NCBI GenBank assembly: GCA_002716355.1
Contig: PBAU01000010.1
Coordinates: 1 to 64,000, forward strand
DNA length: 64,000 nucleotides
Source of the DNA: a bacterium
GTDB lineage: Bacteria; UBP7; UBA6624
Direction: 5' to 3'
In this document: piece by piece, positions 8,329-17,101 of the stretch
Layout of the letters: every line of letters starts with the position of its first letter
Position numbering within the stretch: position 1 is the stretch's first letter
The notes under the pieces: model-generated
Told to the model about the DNA's origin: nothing
What the model saw: only the letters and a program-made list of their open reading frames with translations
Database searches by the model: none
Translations under genes and position numbers: made by a program

Positions 8329-9590
8329 TTTTTAGTTTCCTCAATAGCTTTTTCTAACATCAAATCACCTATCCTATCGCGAATATCTATCCTCAAAGCA
8401 GATATTTGGCCTTGAAGGCTTTCTATTTCTTCAAGAATCTGAATAACTTTCTCATCTTCAGAACTAGCAATTTCAAAATCAGGTTTTATTCCATTTCCAT
8501 TGACCTGATGACCATTAGGTGTTAAATAAACTGCTGTTGTAATAATTACCGAGCCACCACTGTCAAGATTTTCACCATGCTGAACTAAACCTTTGCCAAA
8601 AGTTCTATTACCTACAATCAAACCCCTTTCATGATCTTGGATAGCTCCAGCAAATATCTCACTTGCTGAAGCACTATATTCATCAACAAGAACTATCAAA
8701 TCTAAATCCTCACCAATTCCTCCAGGCTTAGCGGAAAAGCTTCTTTCATCATTTTTGAACTTAATGCTTACTATCAAACCTTTATCCAAAAACAAATCTA
8801 CTATTTCCAAACAAGAATACAATTCTCCTCCAGGGTTTCCTCTTAAATCCATAATGATATTTTCAGCACCTTTATCGATGACAGATGCTAACTCCTGCTT
8901 AAGCAATGAAGGCGTATTCTTGTTGAATTGAAGCAATTCTATAAAATAAGTTTTGTCACTTAGCTTCTCGACTTTTCCGATAGAAGGGACAACAACAACC
9001 TCACGAACAACTGAAATATTCATTGTCTCTGCTGTTGTTGAATCTATTATTTCTAATTCAACAGCCTTTCCTATCGGCCCTCTTACATAAGAAACAGACT
9101 CTTCATAACTTGAATCTTCAAAAGAGTTTCCATCTGCAGAAATGATAATGTCTCCATTTTTTATTTCTGATTTATAAGCAGGTCCACCCTTCACAACTGA
9201 TACGACTTGCAAAAATTTACCATAAGGAGCAATGGTTACGCCTATCCCCCCAAACTCGCCTTCTGTATTTTCCCATTCTATTTTTGATTTAGTCGGCGGA
9301 ACGAAACGACTATACCTGTCAAAAGAAGACATCATTCCCGATATAGCATTTTCAGTAATCTCCCTTTTCTTCTCCTCGCTTAAATCTTCAAAATATCTAT
9401 CCTGAACAACCCTCCAAGCCTCCTCCATATAAGACACACCTTCGAAAGAGCCATCGGAAACAGAAAAATCTTTCATTTTCGAAGGCTCGTTGCCAGGCGA
9501 TCCACCATAAGTTTCCAAAACAACAAAAACCAAAAAAACCACCAAGAAGAATTGGATTATTGTTAATGTTTTTTTTAAATTATTTTTCAT
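8325..9590 (-). CDS. ctpA: Carboxyl-terminal processing peptidase (S41A) with PDZ domain
   Basis: Periplasmic protease of the CtpA/Prc family, 421 aa. Seen: an N-terminal hydrophobic anchor (about 9-27), a PDZ domain ('GGIGVTIAPYG' to 'NGDIIISADG'), and the S41 core with 'RGNPGG', the catalytic Ser in 'DEYSASASEIFAGA' and the Lys in 'RTFGKGLVQ'. The C-terminal tail may be coiled. In many bacteria this peptidase is encoded directly after ftsX and an envC-type M23 gene, exactly the order here, where it processes or controls murein hydrolases. It overlaps both neighbours. Confidence 0.93.
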   Translation of the reverse strand: MKNNLKKTLTIIQFFLVVFLVFVVLETYGGSPGNEPSKMKDFSVSDGSFEGVSYMEEAWRVVQDRYFEDLSEEKKREITENAISGMMSSFDRYSRFVPPTKSKIEWENTEGEFGGIGVTIAPYGKFLQVVSVVKGGPAYKSEIKNGDIIISADGNSFEDSSYEESVSYVRGPIGKAVELEIIDSTTAETMNISVVREVVVVPSIGKVEKLSDKTYFIELLQFNKNTPSLLKQELASVIDKGAENIIMDLRGNPGGELYSCLEIVDLFLDKGLIVSIKFKNDERSFSAKPGGIGEDLDLIVLVDEYSASASEIFAGAIQDHERGLIVGNRTFGKGLVQHGENLDSGGSVIITTAVYLTPNGHQVNGNGIKPDFEIASSEDEKVIQILEEIESLQGQISALRIDIRDRIGDLMLEKAIEETKK

Positions 9591-10644
9591 TAGAGTTCAA
9601 ATAAGGGTAAGGGTCATAAGGAACATCATTTTTTCTTGTTTCAAAATGAAGATGAGGCCCTGTCGACAATCCGGTACTGCCAACCAGTCCTATAAGATCA
9701 CCTCTTTTAACTGCCTTTTCATTGTCTATTAATATTTTGCTTAAGTGAGCATATCTTGTTGTCCAACCTTCAGCATGCTGGATAATTATAAATTTACCTA
9801 AACCAGCCCAATTACCACTTTTTTCACCTACAAAAATAACCCTTCCTGTCTCAGCTGCATAAATAGGTGTACCTTTTGGAGCTGCAATATCCTGTCCATT
9901 ATGAGGCCTGACATAACCCAAAACCGGATGAAGCCTATTTGGATCAAAAGGGCTTGACAAACGACCTTCGCAAGGCTTGTATAAGGGCAATTCCCATCTT
10001 GCACCTCTATAAGTGAGTATTGTCTCTGCTTCAATCTCTAGCTCAAGTCGATTTCGTTCATTCCGAAGATCTATGATTTCCTGCTCATAAGTACTATTAA
10101 ATTCTTCTAAAGCATCAATGCTTTCAGAAAGTTCAAATTCTTTTTTGGCAAGGGTTTCGTAAAGCTTATCCTTTTTCGATAAAGAGCTGTTTAAAAGATC
10201 TTCAATTGCATTAATATCAATAGAAACTTTAGACAAAGAGGACTCCATGGAGGATATAGAACCCGTCAAGCCTTTAACCTTTTGCTGGTAAGCATCCAAA
10301 TGCTTATCATAGCCAAAAACCATAAACCACGAAGGGATTATTTGCTTATCTTTGAGAGAGTCATTTAAAACAGAAGAAAGTCTTGAGTATTGTTGTTCGA
10401 TCTCTTCTTCTAACTGGCTTCTTAAAGCAAAAAATTTAGTCTTCCTATTTGTTAAAGTCTCTATATCACTCTCAATAAAATTCACCTTTTCTTCAGACTC
10501 TTGAATAGATGTTTTTTTCTCTTCAACCATGTCCTTATGCAAATCCAAATCTATATAAATAGAATCAATTTCAGACCAAACCTCTTGTAACTCCTGTGGT
10601 ATCTTTTCCAGAAATAAAAAAAATAAAATATAAAAAATATTCAT
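9580..10644 (-). CDS. EnvC-like coiled-coil M23 peptidase
   Basis: 354 aa with an N-terminal hydrophobic segment, a long coiled coil (about 15-200) and a C-terminal LytM/M23 domain (about 225-350). Zinc ligands look complete: 'HNGQDIAAP' (His and Asp) and 'GPHLHFE' (His-x-His). EnvC of Escherichia coli is a degenerate activator of amidases; this one looks catalytically competent, so it may cut peptidoglycan cross-links itself. Overlaps with the ftsX-like gene upstream and ctpA downstream support a role in septal wall splitting controlled by FtsX. Confidence 0.88.
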   Translation of the reverse strand: MNIFYILFFLFLEKIPQELQEVWSEIDSIYIDLDLHKDMVEEKKTSIQESEEKVNFIESDIETLTNRKTKFFALRSQLEEEIEQQYSRLSSVLNDSLKDKQIIPSWFMVFGYDKHLDAYQQKVKGLTGSISSMESSLSKVSIDINAIEDLLNSSLSKKDKLYETLAKKEFELSESIDALEEFNSTYEQEIIDLRNERNRLELEIEAETILTYRGARWELPLYKPCEGRLSSPFDPNRLHPVLGYVRPHNGQDIAAPKGTPIYAAETGRVIFVGEKSGNWAGLGKFIIIQHAEGWTTRYAHLSKILIDNEKAVKRGDLIGLVGSTGLSTGPHLHFETRKNDVPYDPYPYLNSNEK

Positions 10645-11315
10645 GCTTTCTTGAAAGTCCCCCTATTGCAAATCAAAAACAGGCAAATATTCATGACAAA
10701 AATATACAACCATAAATTTTGCAAAATTGAACGAATATCTGTTGATGAAACAAAATGTAAAAACCTCATAGAGAAAGCGCTAAAAACAATAGTCATAAAA
10801 CCACTGAAAACAAAAACAAAGGTTAATTTTTTAATTTTTTCACGCAGAAAAAACAACACAAAAAACAACCACAGAAAACCAAACAAAAAAGATAAATTTT
10901 TAAAATTAACAGCAATTTGATTGTAAAAATCAATATTGTCTAATCCAACCAAATTATCAGAAGGCATTAAGGTCTCTACTTTTTCTTTAAACCTGGAAAC
11001 ATCCTGTCCTCTTTCAGGGTAAATATTCACTGACCAAAAAATTTGATCTGAAGGAATGTTGCCAAAATCAACATTAAACCTAGAAGATGAAAATTCAAGA
11101 TTCATCTCAGGTGTAAAGATTTCAAAACTTGGAAAAAAATCTTTTGATCCTTCAATATATGTCAAGACATCTTGAAGCTCTTCTTCGGTGTTCAAATAAA
11201 CACTTAAGAACACATTTTTTTGAAAGTAAGAGGAAAAGGAAAAAAGCGCAATGAAAAAAATAAAAAAAAAGTTACAGCAAAAAAGATGTAAAGACTTGTT
11301 TATTTCTTTGTACAA
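10641..11315 (-). CDS. Divergent FtsX-like membrane protein
   Basis: 224 aa with the FtsX layout: one N-terminal transmembrane segment (about 11-31), an extracytoplasmic domain of about 100 residues (32-130), then three closely spaced membrane segments (about 132-155, 163-185, 195-215). No sequence motif alone is decisive. The call rests on topology and on the gene order ftsX, envC, ctpA that is conserved in many bacteria. It is shorter than typical FtsX (about 300 aa) and no ftsE ATPase gene is adjacent. If right, it transmits a signal across the membrane to the M23 peptidase encoded next. Confidence 0.6.
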   Translation of the reverse strand: MYKEINKSLHLFCCNFFFIFFIALFSFSSYFQKNVFLSVYLNTEEELQDVLTYIEGSKDFFPSFEIFTPEMNLEFSSSRFNVDFGNIPSDQIFWSVNIYPERGQDVSRFKEKVETLMPSDNLVGLDNIDFYNQIAVNFKNLSFLFGFLWLFFVLFFLREKIKKLTFVFVFSGFMTIVFSAFSMRFLHFVSSTDIRSILQNLWLYIFVMNICLFLICNRGTFKKA

Positions 11316-12010
11316 AATTTACTCCTCAAAACCTTGCTAAAAAATGCAGGATAACAATTTATTATTCTAATTAATCTTCTTGGCTCAAAAAAGATTCTCC
11401 ATAAAAATTCAAAACCAAATTTAACCATTATCAAAGGTGCTCTTGTTTTTTTCATTGAAAAAACATCTAAAGCCCCTCCAACACCAAAATAAACACAGGA
11501 GGTCTTTTTGGTTGCAATCTGCATAATCTCTCGCTCCTGCAGCCCTGCACCCTTGCCTACCAGGACAATTGCTTTTTTGGTTTTACTTATCAAGCCAATT
11601 ACTTCTTTTTGATTTTCAGAAAAGCCATCAAAAGCTTCAATTATTTTTGAATTAAAGTTTAAATAAACCCAATTGTTTTTCAAGCTTTTGCAATCTTGAT
11701 CATTGCCTCCCCAGCAAATAACATTAAAAAAATTTTCCTTCAACAAGCTGGAAACGAGATCTATCCCGGGCAACCTGCGAGCTTTAACACCTAAAAAGAT
11801 CATTGCATAATAAACAGCTATACTTTCAGGTATCCACAAAACATCATCACCAAAATCAAGATCTTTTGTTTTTAGCCAAGTTTCTGGATTTAAGGTAAAA
11901 ACCTTCAAATTTCTATTCTGCTTTGAACAAGATGAAATAAATTCTATTATTTGTTCTTTGTTGGAGATAACAATTTCTCTATCTAGAAAAAAAACTTTTT
12001 TTAAATCCAT
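11300..12010 (-). CDS. WecG/TagA/CpsF family glycosyltransferase
   Basis: 236-aa glycosyltransferase of family GT26, which transfers a sugar (ManNAc or ManNAcA in characterised members) onto a polyprenyl-linked intermediate. Seen: 'NPETWLKTKD' resembling the N-terminal 'hxNxxhhxxa' strand, 'ARRLPGIDLV' matching the conserved RxxGxDL region, and 'GVGGALDVFS' near the C-terminus. It overlaps the pyruvyl transferase gene upstream. TagA-like enzymes paired with CsaB occur in bacteria that pyruvylate a wall polymer, so the pair may act on one surface polysaccharide. Confidence 0.85.
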   Translation of the reverse strand: MDLKKVFFLDREIVISNKEQIIEFISSCSKQNRNLKVFTLNPETWLKTKDLDFGDDVLWIPESIAVYYAMIFLGVKARRLPGIDLVSSLLKENFFNVICWGGNDQDCKSLKNNWVYLNFNSKIIEAFDGFSENQKEVIGLISKTKKAIVLVGKGAGLQEREIMQIATKKTSCVYFGVGGALDVFSMKKTRAPLIMVKFGFEFLWRIFFEPRRLIRIINCYPAFFSKVLRSKFCTKK

Positions 12011-12774
12011 TTTGAATTAGCAAACTGAGGTTTTGGTAAATCTTCATTACTGGAAGAGTAAGGAAAACCAGCCCTTTTGCACAAATGATGAATTTTTCCA
12101 CCTTGAGGACCGATACCAAGACCTTTTTGACCATTCATCCATGCAAGCAAAAGAGGATGATACCTAGAGCTAATGATGGCATCTTTTCTTGACAAAAATA
12201 TAAAACTTTTTTTGATATCCTCTGTTTGATGATAAAAATGATTAAAATCACTAAAATTACAAAAATAATTTCTTTTATCTGAAATGAATACAGAATCCGC
12301 TAAAGCGGGAATGAATTGATCGGCTGGATAAGGACACCACACTACTCCCTGCCTGATGGAATTATTGATACAAGGGAGACAGACTGAATCTAAACCTTGT
12401 TTAAGCTTTAAAAAACTTGTTGCTGGCCTTAGTTCAAAAAAATCAAATTTTAAATTAATCAAAAAATTTAACAAAAACTTTTTAAAAGGGCTTTTTAATT
12501 CGGTTAAATCCATATCATAAGCCTGCGCCTTTCTTGAAAATAAAACCATAAAAAAATACCAATAAAAGGATGCGTTTGAAGTTCTATCTTGAAAAAGACC
12601 ACCTCCAGGAAGAATAATATTTTTTAAAAAAGAAAAAGAAAAATTACATTTCTTAGGAATAAAACCCTTGCTGCAAATTCGATTAGTTTCCCATTTTTTC
12701 ATGGCATCATTAAGAATCCAATCATCTCCAAAATTAGCTTGAGAAAAAGACCCTAGCAATATATTTTTATTCAT
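12001..12774 (-). CDS. Polysaccharide pyruvyl transferase family protein (CsaB-like)
   Basis: 257 aa. Seen: the N-terminal 'GSFSQANFGDDWI' glycine-rich turn, 'ILPGGGLFQD' (the conserved G-G-G strand), and the C-terminal 'ISSRYHPLLLAW' with Arg-x-His, all typical of the polysaccharide pyruvyl transferase/CsaB fold. The enzyme adds a pyruvate ketal from phosphoenolpyruvate to a surface sugar. It is first in the 12-gene minus-strand run and diverges from the LapA-like gene 30 bp away. It is shorter than many CsaB proteins (about 350 aa). Confidence 0.8.
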   Translation of the reverse strand: MNKNILLGSFSQANFGDDWILNDAMKKWETNRICSKGFIPKKCNFSFSFLKNIILPGGGLFQDRTSNASFYWYFFMVLFSRKAQAYDMDLTELKSPFKKFLLNFLINLKFDFFELRPATSFLKLKQGLDSVCLPCINNSIRQGVVWCPYPADQFIPALADSVFISDKRNYFCNFSDFNHFYHQTEDIKKSFIFLSRKDAIISSRYHPLLLAWMNGQKGLGIGPQGGKIHHLCKRAGFPYSSSNEDLPKPQFANSKWI

Positions 12775-12804
12775 ACCAAGTATGTTAAACTTGGAAAGCC
12801 GAAA
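12775..12804. promoter_or_regulatory. 30-bp divergent promoter region with a 6-bp inverted repeat
   Basis: The only non-coding sequence between two divergently transcribed operons. It carries the inverted repeat CCAAGT (12776-12781) and ACTTGG (12789-12794) with a 7-bp spacer. A GGAAAG about 7 nt before the ATG at 12805 can serve as ribosome-binding site for the plus-strand gene. Any -35 elements must lie within the flanking coding sequences. An operator role for the repeat is inference. Confidence 0.4.
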
Positions 12805-13041
12805 ATGGAAAACAAAAAAAACAAAAATGAAAAACCTGTAATACCTGTAAGTTTTACAAAAGCAATTGCGATGCTTTTTCTTGGTTTTTTCATCTGGATT
12901 CTTATGAAGATATCGTCACAAGAAATAGAGTTTTCATTTTTGTTTCCAGAAGCTAAAAAAATCAAAGTTGGGTGGCTTTTGCTTTTTTCCTTTGCTTCTG
13001 GCTACATCTTTTCAAAACTACCTTTAAAATTGAAACTTTAA
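12805..13041 (+). CDS. LapA-like small membrane protein
   Basis: 78 aa with two transmembrane helices (about 18-37 and 55-70) joined by a short loop, matching the layout of lipopolysaccharide assembly protein A domain (DUF1049) proteins: first helix, 'N/E-x-x-x-F-x-F-P' loop, then a Gly-containing second helix. Its stop codon directly abuts the thioredoxin reductase start. The assignment is by size, topology and loop pattern only. Confidence 0.55.
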   Translation: MENKKNKNEKPVIPVSFTKAIAMLFLGFFIWILMKISSQEIEFSFLFPEAKKIKVGWLLLFSFASGYIFSKLPLKLKL

Positions 13042-13968
13042 ATGAATAAAATAGACCTAGCAATCGTTGGTGGTGGAGCAGCTGGCATGGCTGCTGCCCT
13101 ATATGCAGCAAGGTCAAATCTAAATGTTGTACTTTTCGAAGGGCAAAGCCCAGGGGGTCAAATCACATTAACAAACGAGGTAGAGAACTATCCTGGATTA
13201 GGTGTAGAAAACCCTATATCTGGACCAGAAATAGCAATGCTTTTTTTAAATCATGCTGAAAAATTTGGTTCAAAAACCGAATACACTTTTGTTGATTCAA
13301 TAGAAGGTACCGCAGGAAAATTTATCCTAAAAACCTCAAATGGAAGTTGGCTATCAAAAGCAATAATCCTAGCTCCAGGATCAAAAGCTAAAGAGATTGG
13401 CGTGCCTGGCGAAAGGGAGCTTATGGGTCTTGGTGTCTCAACATGCGCAACATGCGATGGAGCTTTCTTCAGGGATCAAGAAGTTGTCGTGATAGGTGGT
13501 GGAAATAGCGCAATTGAAGAAGGCTTATTTTTAACCAGGTTTGCAAAAAAAGTAACAATAGTGCATAGAAGACAAGAATTTAGAGCCACTCCAGTCATAC
13601 TGGAAAGAGCTAAAAAGAACAAAAAAATCGAATGGAAGCTTGACTGTGTTGTTGAAAAAATAAATGGAAAGAACAAAGTTGAAAATGTAGAAATAAAAAA
13701 TATTAAAAACAATCAAACTGAAACTTTTGAAACAAACGGTGTGTTTATTTTTATAGGCCATAACCCAAATACCAACTTTATAAAAAATACTGTTAATCTT
13801 GATGATCAAGGCTATATAGATGTTAACAACAAACAAGAAACAAGCATAAAAGGAATATGGTCTGCAGGAGACTGCTCTGATCATCATTACAAACAATTGA
13901 TAACAAGTGCTGGCGATGGCGTAAAAGCAGCACTTAATGCTATTCATTGGCTAGAAGAAAACAGCTAA
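13042..13968 (+). CDS. trxB: Thioredoxin reductase
   Basis: FAD- and NADPH-dependent flavoprotein that reduces thioredoxin. Seen: N-terminal FAD motif 'GGGAAGMAAALYAAR', 'GGQITLTNEVENYPG', the redox pair in 'CATCDGAFF', the NADPH motif 'GGGNSAIEEG' followed by 'HRRQEFRA', and the C-terminal FAD motif 'GIWSAGDCSD'. 308 aa is standard. It follows the LapA-like gene with no gap and precedes a dehydratase-like gene by 3 nt. Confidence 0.96.
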   Translation: MNKIDLAIVGGGAAGMAAALYAARSNLNVVLFEGQSPGGQITLTNEVENYPGLGVENPISGPEIAMLFLNHAEKFGSKTEYTFVDSIEGTAGKFILKTSNGSWLSKAIILAPGSKAKEIGVPGERELMGLGVSTCATCDGAFFRDQEVVVIGGGNSAIEEGLFLTRFAKKVTIVHRRQEFRATPVILERAKKNKKIEWKLDCVVEKINGKNKVENVEIKNIKNNQTETFETNGVFIFIGHNPNTNFIKNTVNLDDQGYIDVNNKQETSIKGIWSAGDCSDHHYKQLITSAGDGVKAALNAIHWLEENS

Positions 13969-13971
13969 AAA

Positions 13972-14931
13972 ATGCAAAAAATCTATTCAATTGATTTTAA
14001 AAAAGCTTTACAACGAATTGAAAAGCATATTGTAAAAACACCATTAATTGATTTTGAATCAGGCAACCCTAAAATCAAACTTAAATTAAAACTCGAATGC
14101 CTTCAGAAAACAAATTCATTCAAGGCAAGAGGCGCAATGAACCATATACTTCAATTAAGCAAAAGGCAAAAAAGAAAAGGTGTAGTTTCAACAAGTTCTG
14201 GAAATCATGGAAAAGCAGTTTCCTGGGCTGCAAAAAAATACTCTGTCCCTGCAACAATATGCATGGAAAAAAAAGCATATAAAAATAAAATCAAAGCTTG
14301 TCAAGACCTTGGTGCTAATGTGTTTCTTGGCTCCTCAAGAAAAGAAGCTGAAGACGAATGCACTAAACTCGTTGAACAGGGATTGACACTGATTCATCCG
14401 TACAACTCCGCAAAAACAATTGAAGGAGCTGGAACAATTGGGCTAGAAATAGCCGAACAATGGCCTGAAGTTGATGTTGTATGTGTGGCTTCAGGTGGAG
14501 GAGGCAGTATATCTGGAATCTCTTTAGCTTTAAAAAGAGCACTTGGTTCAAAAATTAAGATACTAGGAGTGGAACCAAAAGGCTCACCCAATCTAACAAA
14601 AGGTCTTGAAGCTGGGCATGAGTATTTTCTGAAAAAGATAGAAACAGAAATTCAAGGCTTATGTCCATTGAGCACAGGTGATATTAATGTGGATATCTGC
14701 AAAGAAAATGTTGAAAAAATCCTTCTTCTTGATGATTGTGACATATTTAAAACACAAAAAAAATTAATGGAAAATAACAATTGGATAGTTGAGCCAGCAG
14801 GAGCAGCGGCGGCAACTCCAATTTTCAACGATCTGTTTCCAAAATCATGGACAAAAAACAAAAAAGAATTGAATGTTGTTGCTATTGTTTCAGGAGGAAA
14901 TGCAGATCAATCACAAATTAGAAACCTCTAA
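13972..14931 (+). CDS. Threonine/serine dehydratase-like PLP enzyme
   Basis: 319-aa fold-type II PLP enzyme. Seen: 'TNSFKARGAMN' with the PLP Lys, the substrate loop 'SSGNHGKAVS', the phosphate-binding glycine loop 'SGGGGSISG' and the C-terminal 'VSGGNAD'. No regulatory ACT domain is present, so it resembles catabolic (TdcB-type) threonine dehydratase or serine racemase rather than biosynthetic IlvA. Expected products are 2-oxobutyrate or pyruvate plus ammonia. It ends 3 nt from the convergent membrane-protein gene. Confidence 0.87.
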   Translation: MQKIYSIDFKKALQRIEKHIVKTPLIDFESGNPKIKLKLKLECLQKTNSFKARGAMNHILQLSKRQKRKGVVSTSSGNHGKAVSWAAKKYSVPATICMEKKAYKNKIKACQDLGANVFLGSSRKEAEDECTKLVEQGLTLIHPYNSAKTIEGAGTIGLEIAEQWPEVDVVCVASGGGGSISGISLALKRALGSKIKILGVEPKGSPNLTKGLEAGHEYFLKKIETEIQGLCPLSTGDINVDICKENVEKILLLDDCDIFKTQKKLMENNNWIVEPAGAAAATPIFNDLFPKSWTKNKKELNVVAIVSGGNADQSQIRNL

Positions 14932-14934
14932 ACA

Positions 14935-15567
14935 CTAAAGATCGGCAAGTTTTTTTTGCTCTCGATCAATTCGTATCTTCCTTGAAAGAAACCAAAACAA
15001 CCATGATAAAAAACATAAATAAAAATAAGCAATATGCTCTTTAAAAAATAAATCAAAACAAAAACTCAACAAGAAAATAAAAGCCAAGCATGAAATTACA
15101 AAAAAACTAAACTTTAACCGCTTTCCAAGATTGAATACTACCGTGCCGCATATCCATGAAAAATAAGGAAAAAGAATTGGGATACACGCATTTATCAAAG
15201 CCATTTCACCGCTGCCTGATCGAGCAAGGTAAACAGCAAGAAATAAATAAGTATAAGAAACCAAGAAAGAAGCTCCGACACCCAGCATCAATCTACTGCC
15301 ATTATTCTCTCTATCAGGCTTAAATACAAAATGAGGAACAACAGCAAGTAAGAGTACAAAATAACTTGATAACGACAATATACTCTCTTTGAAAAACAAA
15401 ACAATAAGACCTGTCAGAAAACCAATAACTAAAGATTGAATTCTGGCGCCATCAGATAAGGCAACTTTTATATTCATCAAGTTGCCAAATAAAAAAATAG
15501 CAAGTATTTCAAAAAGAAGTAAAGGAGTTGTTCCCACAAAAGTATCATAAGACAATCTAGAATCCAA
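14935..15567 (-). CDS. Polytopic membrane protein of unknown function
   Basis: 210 aa with about seven hydrophobic segments and a basic C-terminal tail. I do not recognise the family; a weak resemblance to the membrane part of LptF/LptG-type proteins is not enough for an assignment. The listed start is TTG, 3 bp from the divergent ammonia-lyase ATG; an internal start (for example GTG a few codons in) is possible. The gene is a lone minus-strand gene between two plus-strand operons. Confidence 0.65.
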   Translation of the reverse strand: MDSRLSYDTFVGTTPLLLFEILAIFLFGNLMNIKVALSDGARIQSLVIGFLTGLIVLFFKESILSLSSYFVLLLAVVPHFVFKPDRENNGSRLMLGVGASFLVSYTYLFLAVYLARSGSGEMALINACIPILFPYFSWICGTVVFNLGKRLKFSFFVISCLAFIFLLSFCFDLFFKEHIAYFYLCFLSWLFWFLSRKIRIDREQKKLADL

Positions 15568-15570
15568 ATT

Positions 15571-17097
15571 ATGAAGAAATTTTATTTAAATGGCTACAAC
15601 CTAACAGCAAGAATGCTTACGAAGGTTTCTAGAGGGAAGGTAAGTCTCGCAATTGAAGACGAATGCTGGACTCGAATTAACAAATGCAGAAACATGGTTG
15701 AAGAAAAAATCGAAAAAAAAGAACCCATGTATGGAATAAATACAGGAATTGGAGAATTTTCTGAAGTAACATTAAATGAAGAACAAACTCGAAAATTCCA
15801 AAATCACCTTGTTTACTCTCATGCTGCAGGAATAGGAAAGGCAATGTCAAAAGAAATTGTTAGAGGTGCAATGTGTGGAAGAATAAACGTCCATTGCAAA
15901 GGTTTCTCTGGTGGCAGAAAAGAAATCACTGAAAAAATGATTGAAATCCTCAATAGCGATGTAATTCCTTATGTTTGTGAAAAAGGATCTGTAGGAGCAT
16001 GCGGAGACCTTGCTCCAATGAGTCAGATTGCTTTAACCATGATGGGTGAAGGTGATGCTTTCTATAAAGACAAACTAATGAAAGCAAAAGACGCTCTTGC
16101 CAAAGCAAAAATCAAGCCTTTGAAGCTAGAAGCAAGAGATGGCTTGTCAATAATCAATGGTTCAAATGTCCTTACAGCGCTTTCAGCTTTAATCCTCAAT
16201 GATGCAAAATTATGGCTAAAAACACACGACCTTTCAGCCTCAATGACGCTTGAAGCTCTTAATGCAAATATGAGACCCTACAAATCGAAACTTCACGAGC
16301 TAAGAGGTTTTACAGGCTCTAAAAAAGTAGCAAAAAATATCACTGCCTTAACAGAAGGATCAGAAATTCTAAATTCTAAAAATAAAAAACTACAAGATGC
16401 TTACTCTTTGAGATCCACTCCACAAGTAGCAGGAACGCTTAGAGATTCACTTTCATATGCATTGAAACAAGTTGAAATTGAATTAAATGGAGTTGGAGAT
16501 AATCCAATATTTCTGCCAGAAGAAAAAGAGGTTTTAACTGGAGCTAACTTTCAAGGAACTCCTGTAGCGCTACCAATGGAAATGATTGGAACTGGACTAT
16601 CTATGGTTGGAGTGCTTTCAGAAAGGAGAATGAATAGGCTTGTGAACCCAGCTCTTTCAGGGGGACTGCCTCCTTTCCTTACAGAGGATCCGGGTTTTAA
16701 TTCAGGATTAATGGTTAGTCAATACACTGCAGATGCTCTATGTGTAGAAAACAGAATACTCAGTCATCCTGCAGCAAATCAATCCATACCAGCAGCAGCA
16801 GATCAGGAAGATTTTGTTTCAATGGGCTTAACAACAGCGCAAAAAACAAAAAAAATTCTAGAAAACTGTTGGGGCATTCTTGCAATAGAGATGTTGGCAT
16901 CGGCACAAGCTATCGAATTAAGAAAGCCCGCAAAACCAAGTCCAATAATTACTGAAATTGTTAAAGAAATAAGAAAAAACATCAAACATTTAGATGATGA
17001 TAGACCATTGTTTGATGATCATAACAAAATGGTTGAAATTTTAAGAAGCGGCAAACTGGTTCAGATAATAGAAAAGAAACTTGGAAAACTTGAATGA
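15571..17097 (+). CDS. Aromatic amino acid ammonia-lyase, HutH-like, Cys-containing MIO triad
   Basis: 508-aa member of the HAL/PAL/TAL family, removing ammonia from His, Phe or Tyr to give an arylacrylate. Seen: Tyr54 in 'YGINTGIGEF', His84 in 'SHAAGIG', the prosthetic-group loop 'GSVGACGDLAP' with Ala143-Cys144-Gly145, Asn in 'IINGSN', and 'QEDFVSMG'. The 'SHAAG' and 'QEDxVSMG' pattern favours histidine ammonia-lyase over PAL. The MIO cofactor normally forms from Ala-Ser-Gly; here codon 16000-16002 is Cys, a substitution reported to be tolerated in the Pseudomonas enzyme. No other hut genes are near; the operon continues with acyl-CoA dehydrogenase, acyltransferase and ligase genes. Confidence 0.9.
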   Translation: MKKFYLNGYNLTARMLTKVSRGKVSLAIEDECWTRINKCRNMVEEKIEKKEPMYGINTGIGEFSEVTLNEEQTRKFQNHLVYSHAAGIGKAMSKEIVRGAMCGRINVHCKGFSGGRKEITEKMIEILNSDVIPYVCEKGSVGACGDLAPMSQIALTMMGEGDAFYKDKLMKAKDALAKAKIKPLKLEARDGLSIINGSNVLTALSALILNDAKLWLKTHDLSASMTLEALNANMRPYKSKLHELRGFTGSKKVAKNITALTEGSEILNSKNKKLQDAYSLRSTPQVAGTLRDSLSYALKQVEIELNGVGDNPIFLPEEKEVLTGANFQGTPVALPMEMIGTGLSMVGVLSERRMNRLVNPALSGGLPPFLTEDPGFNSGLMVSQYTADALCVENRILSHPAANQSIPAAADQEDFVSMGLTTAQKTKKILENCWGILAIEMLASAQAIELRKPAKPSPIITEIVKEIRKNIKHLDDDRPLFDDHNKMVEILRSGKLVQIIEKKLGKLE

Positions 17098-17101
17098 CAA
17101 A

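Noticed and set aside
13531-13947. 138-aa minus-strand ORF inside trxB
   Set aside because: It is a shadow of a strongly conserved gene; its product is low-complexity Phe/Ile/Tyr-rich, as expected from the reverse of AT-rich coding sequence.
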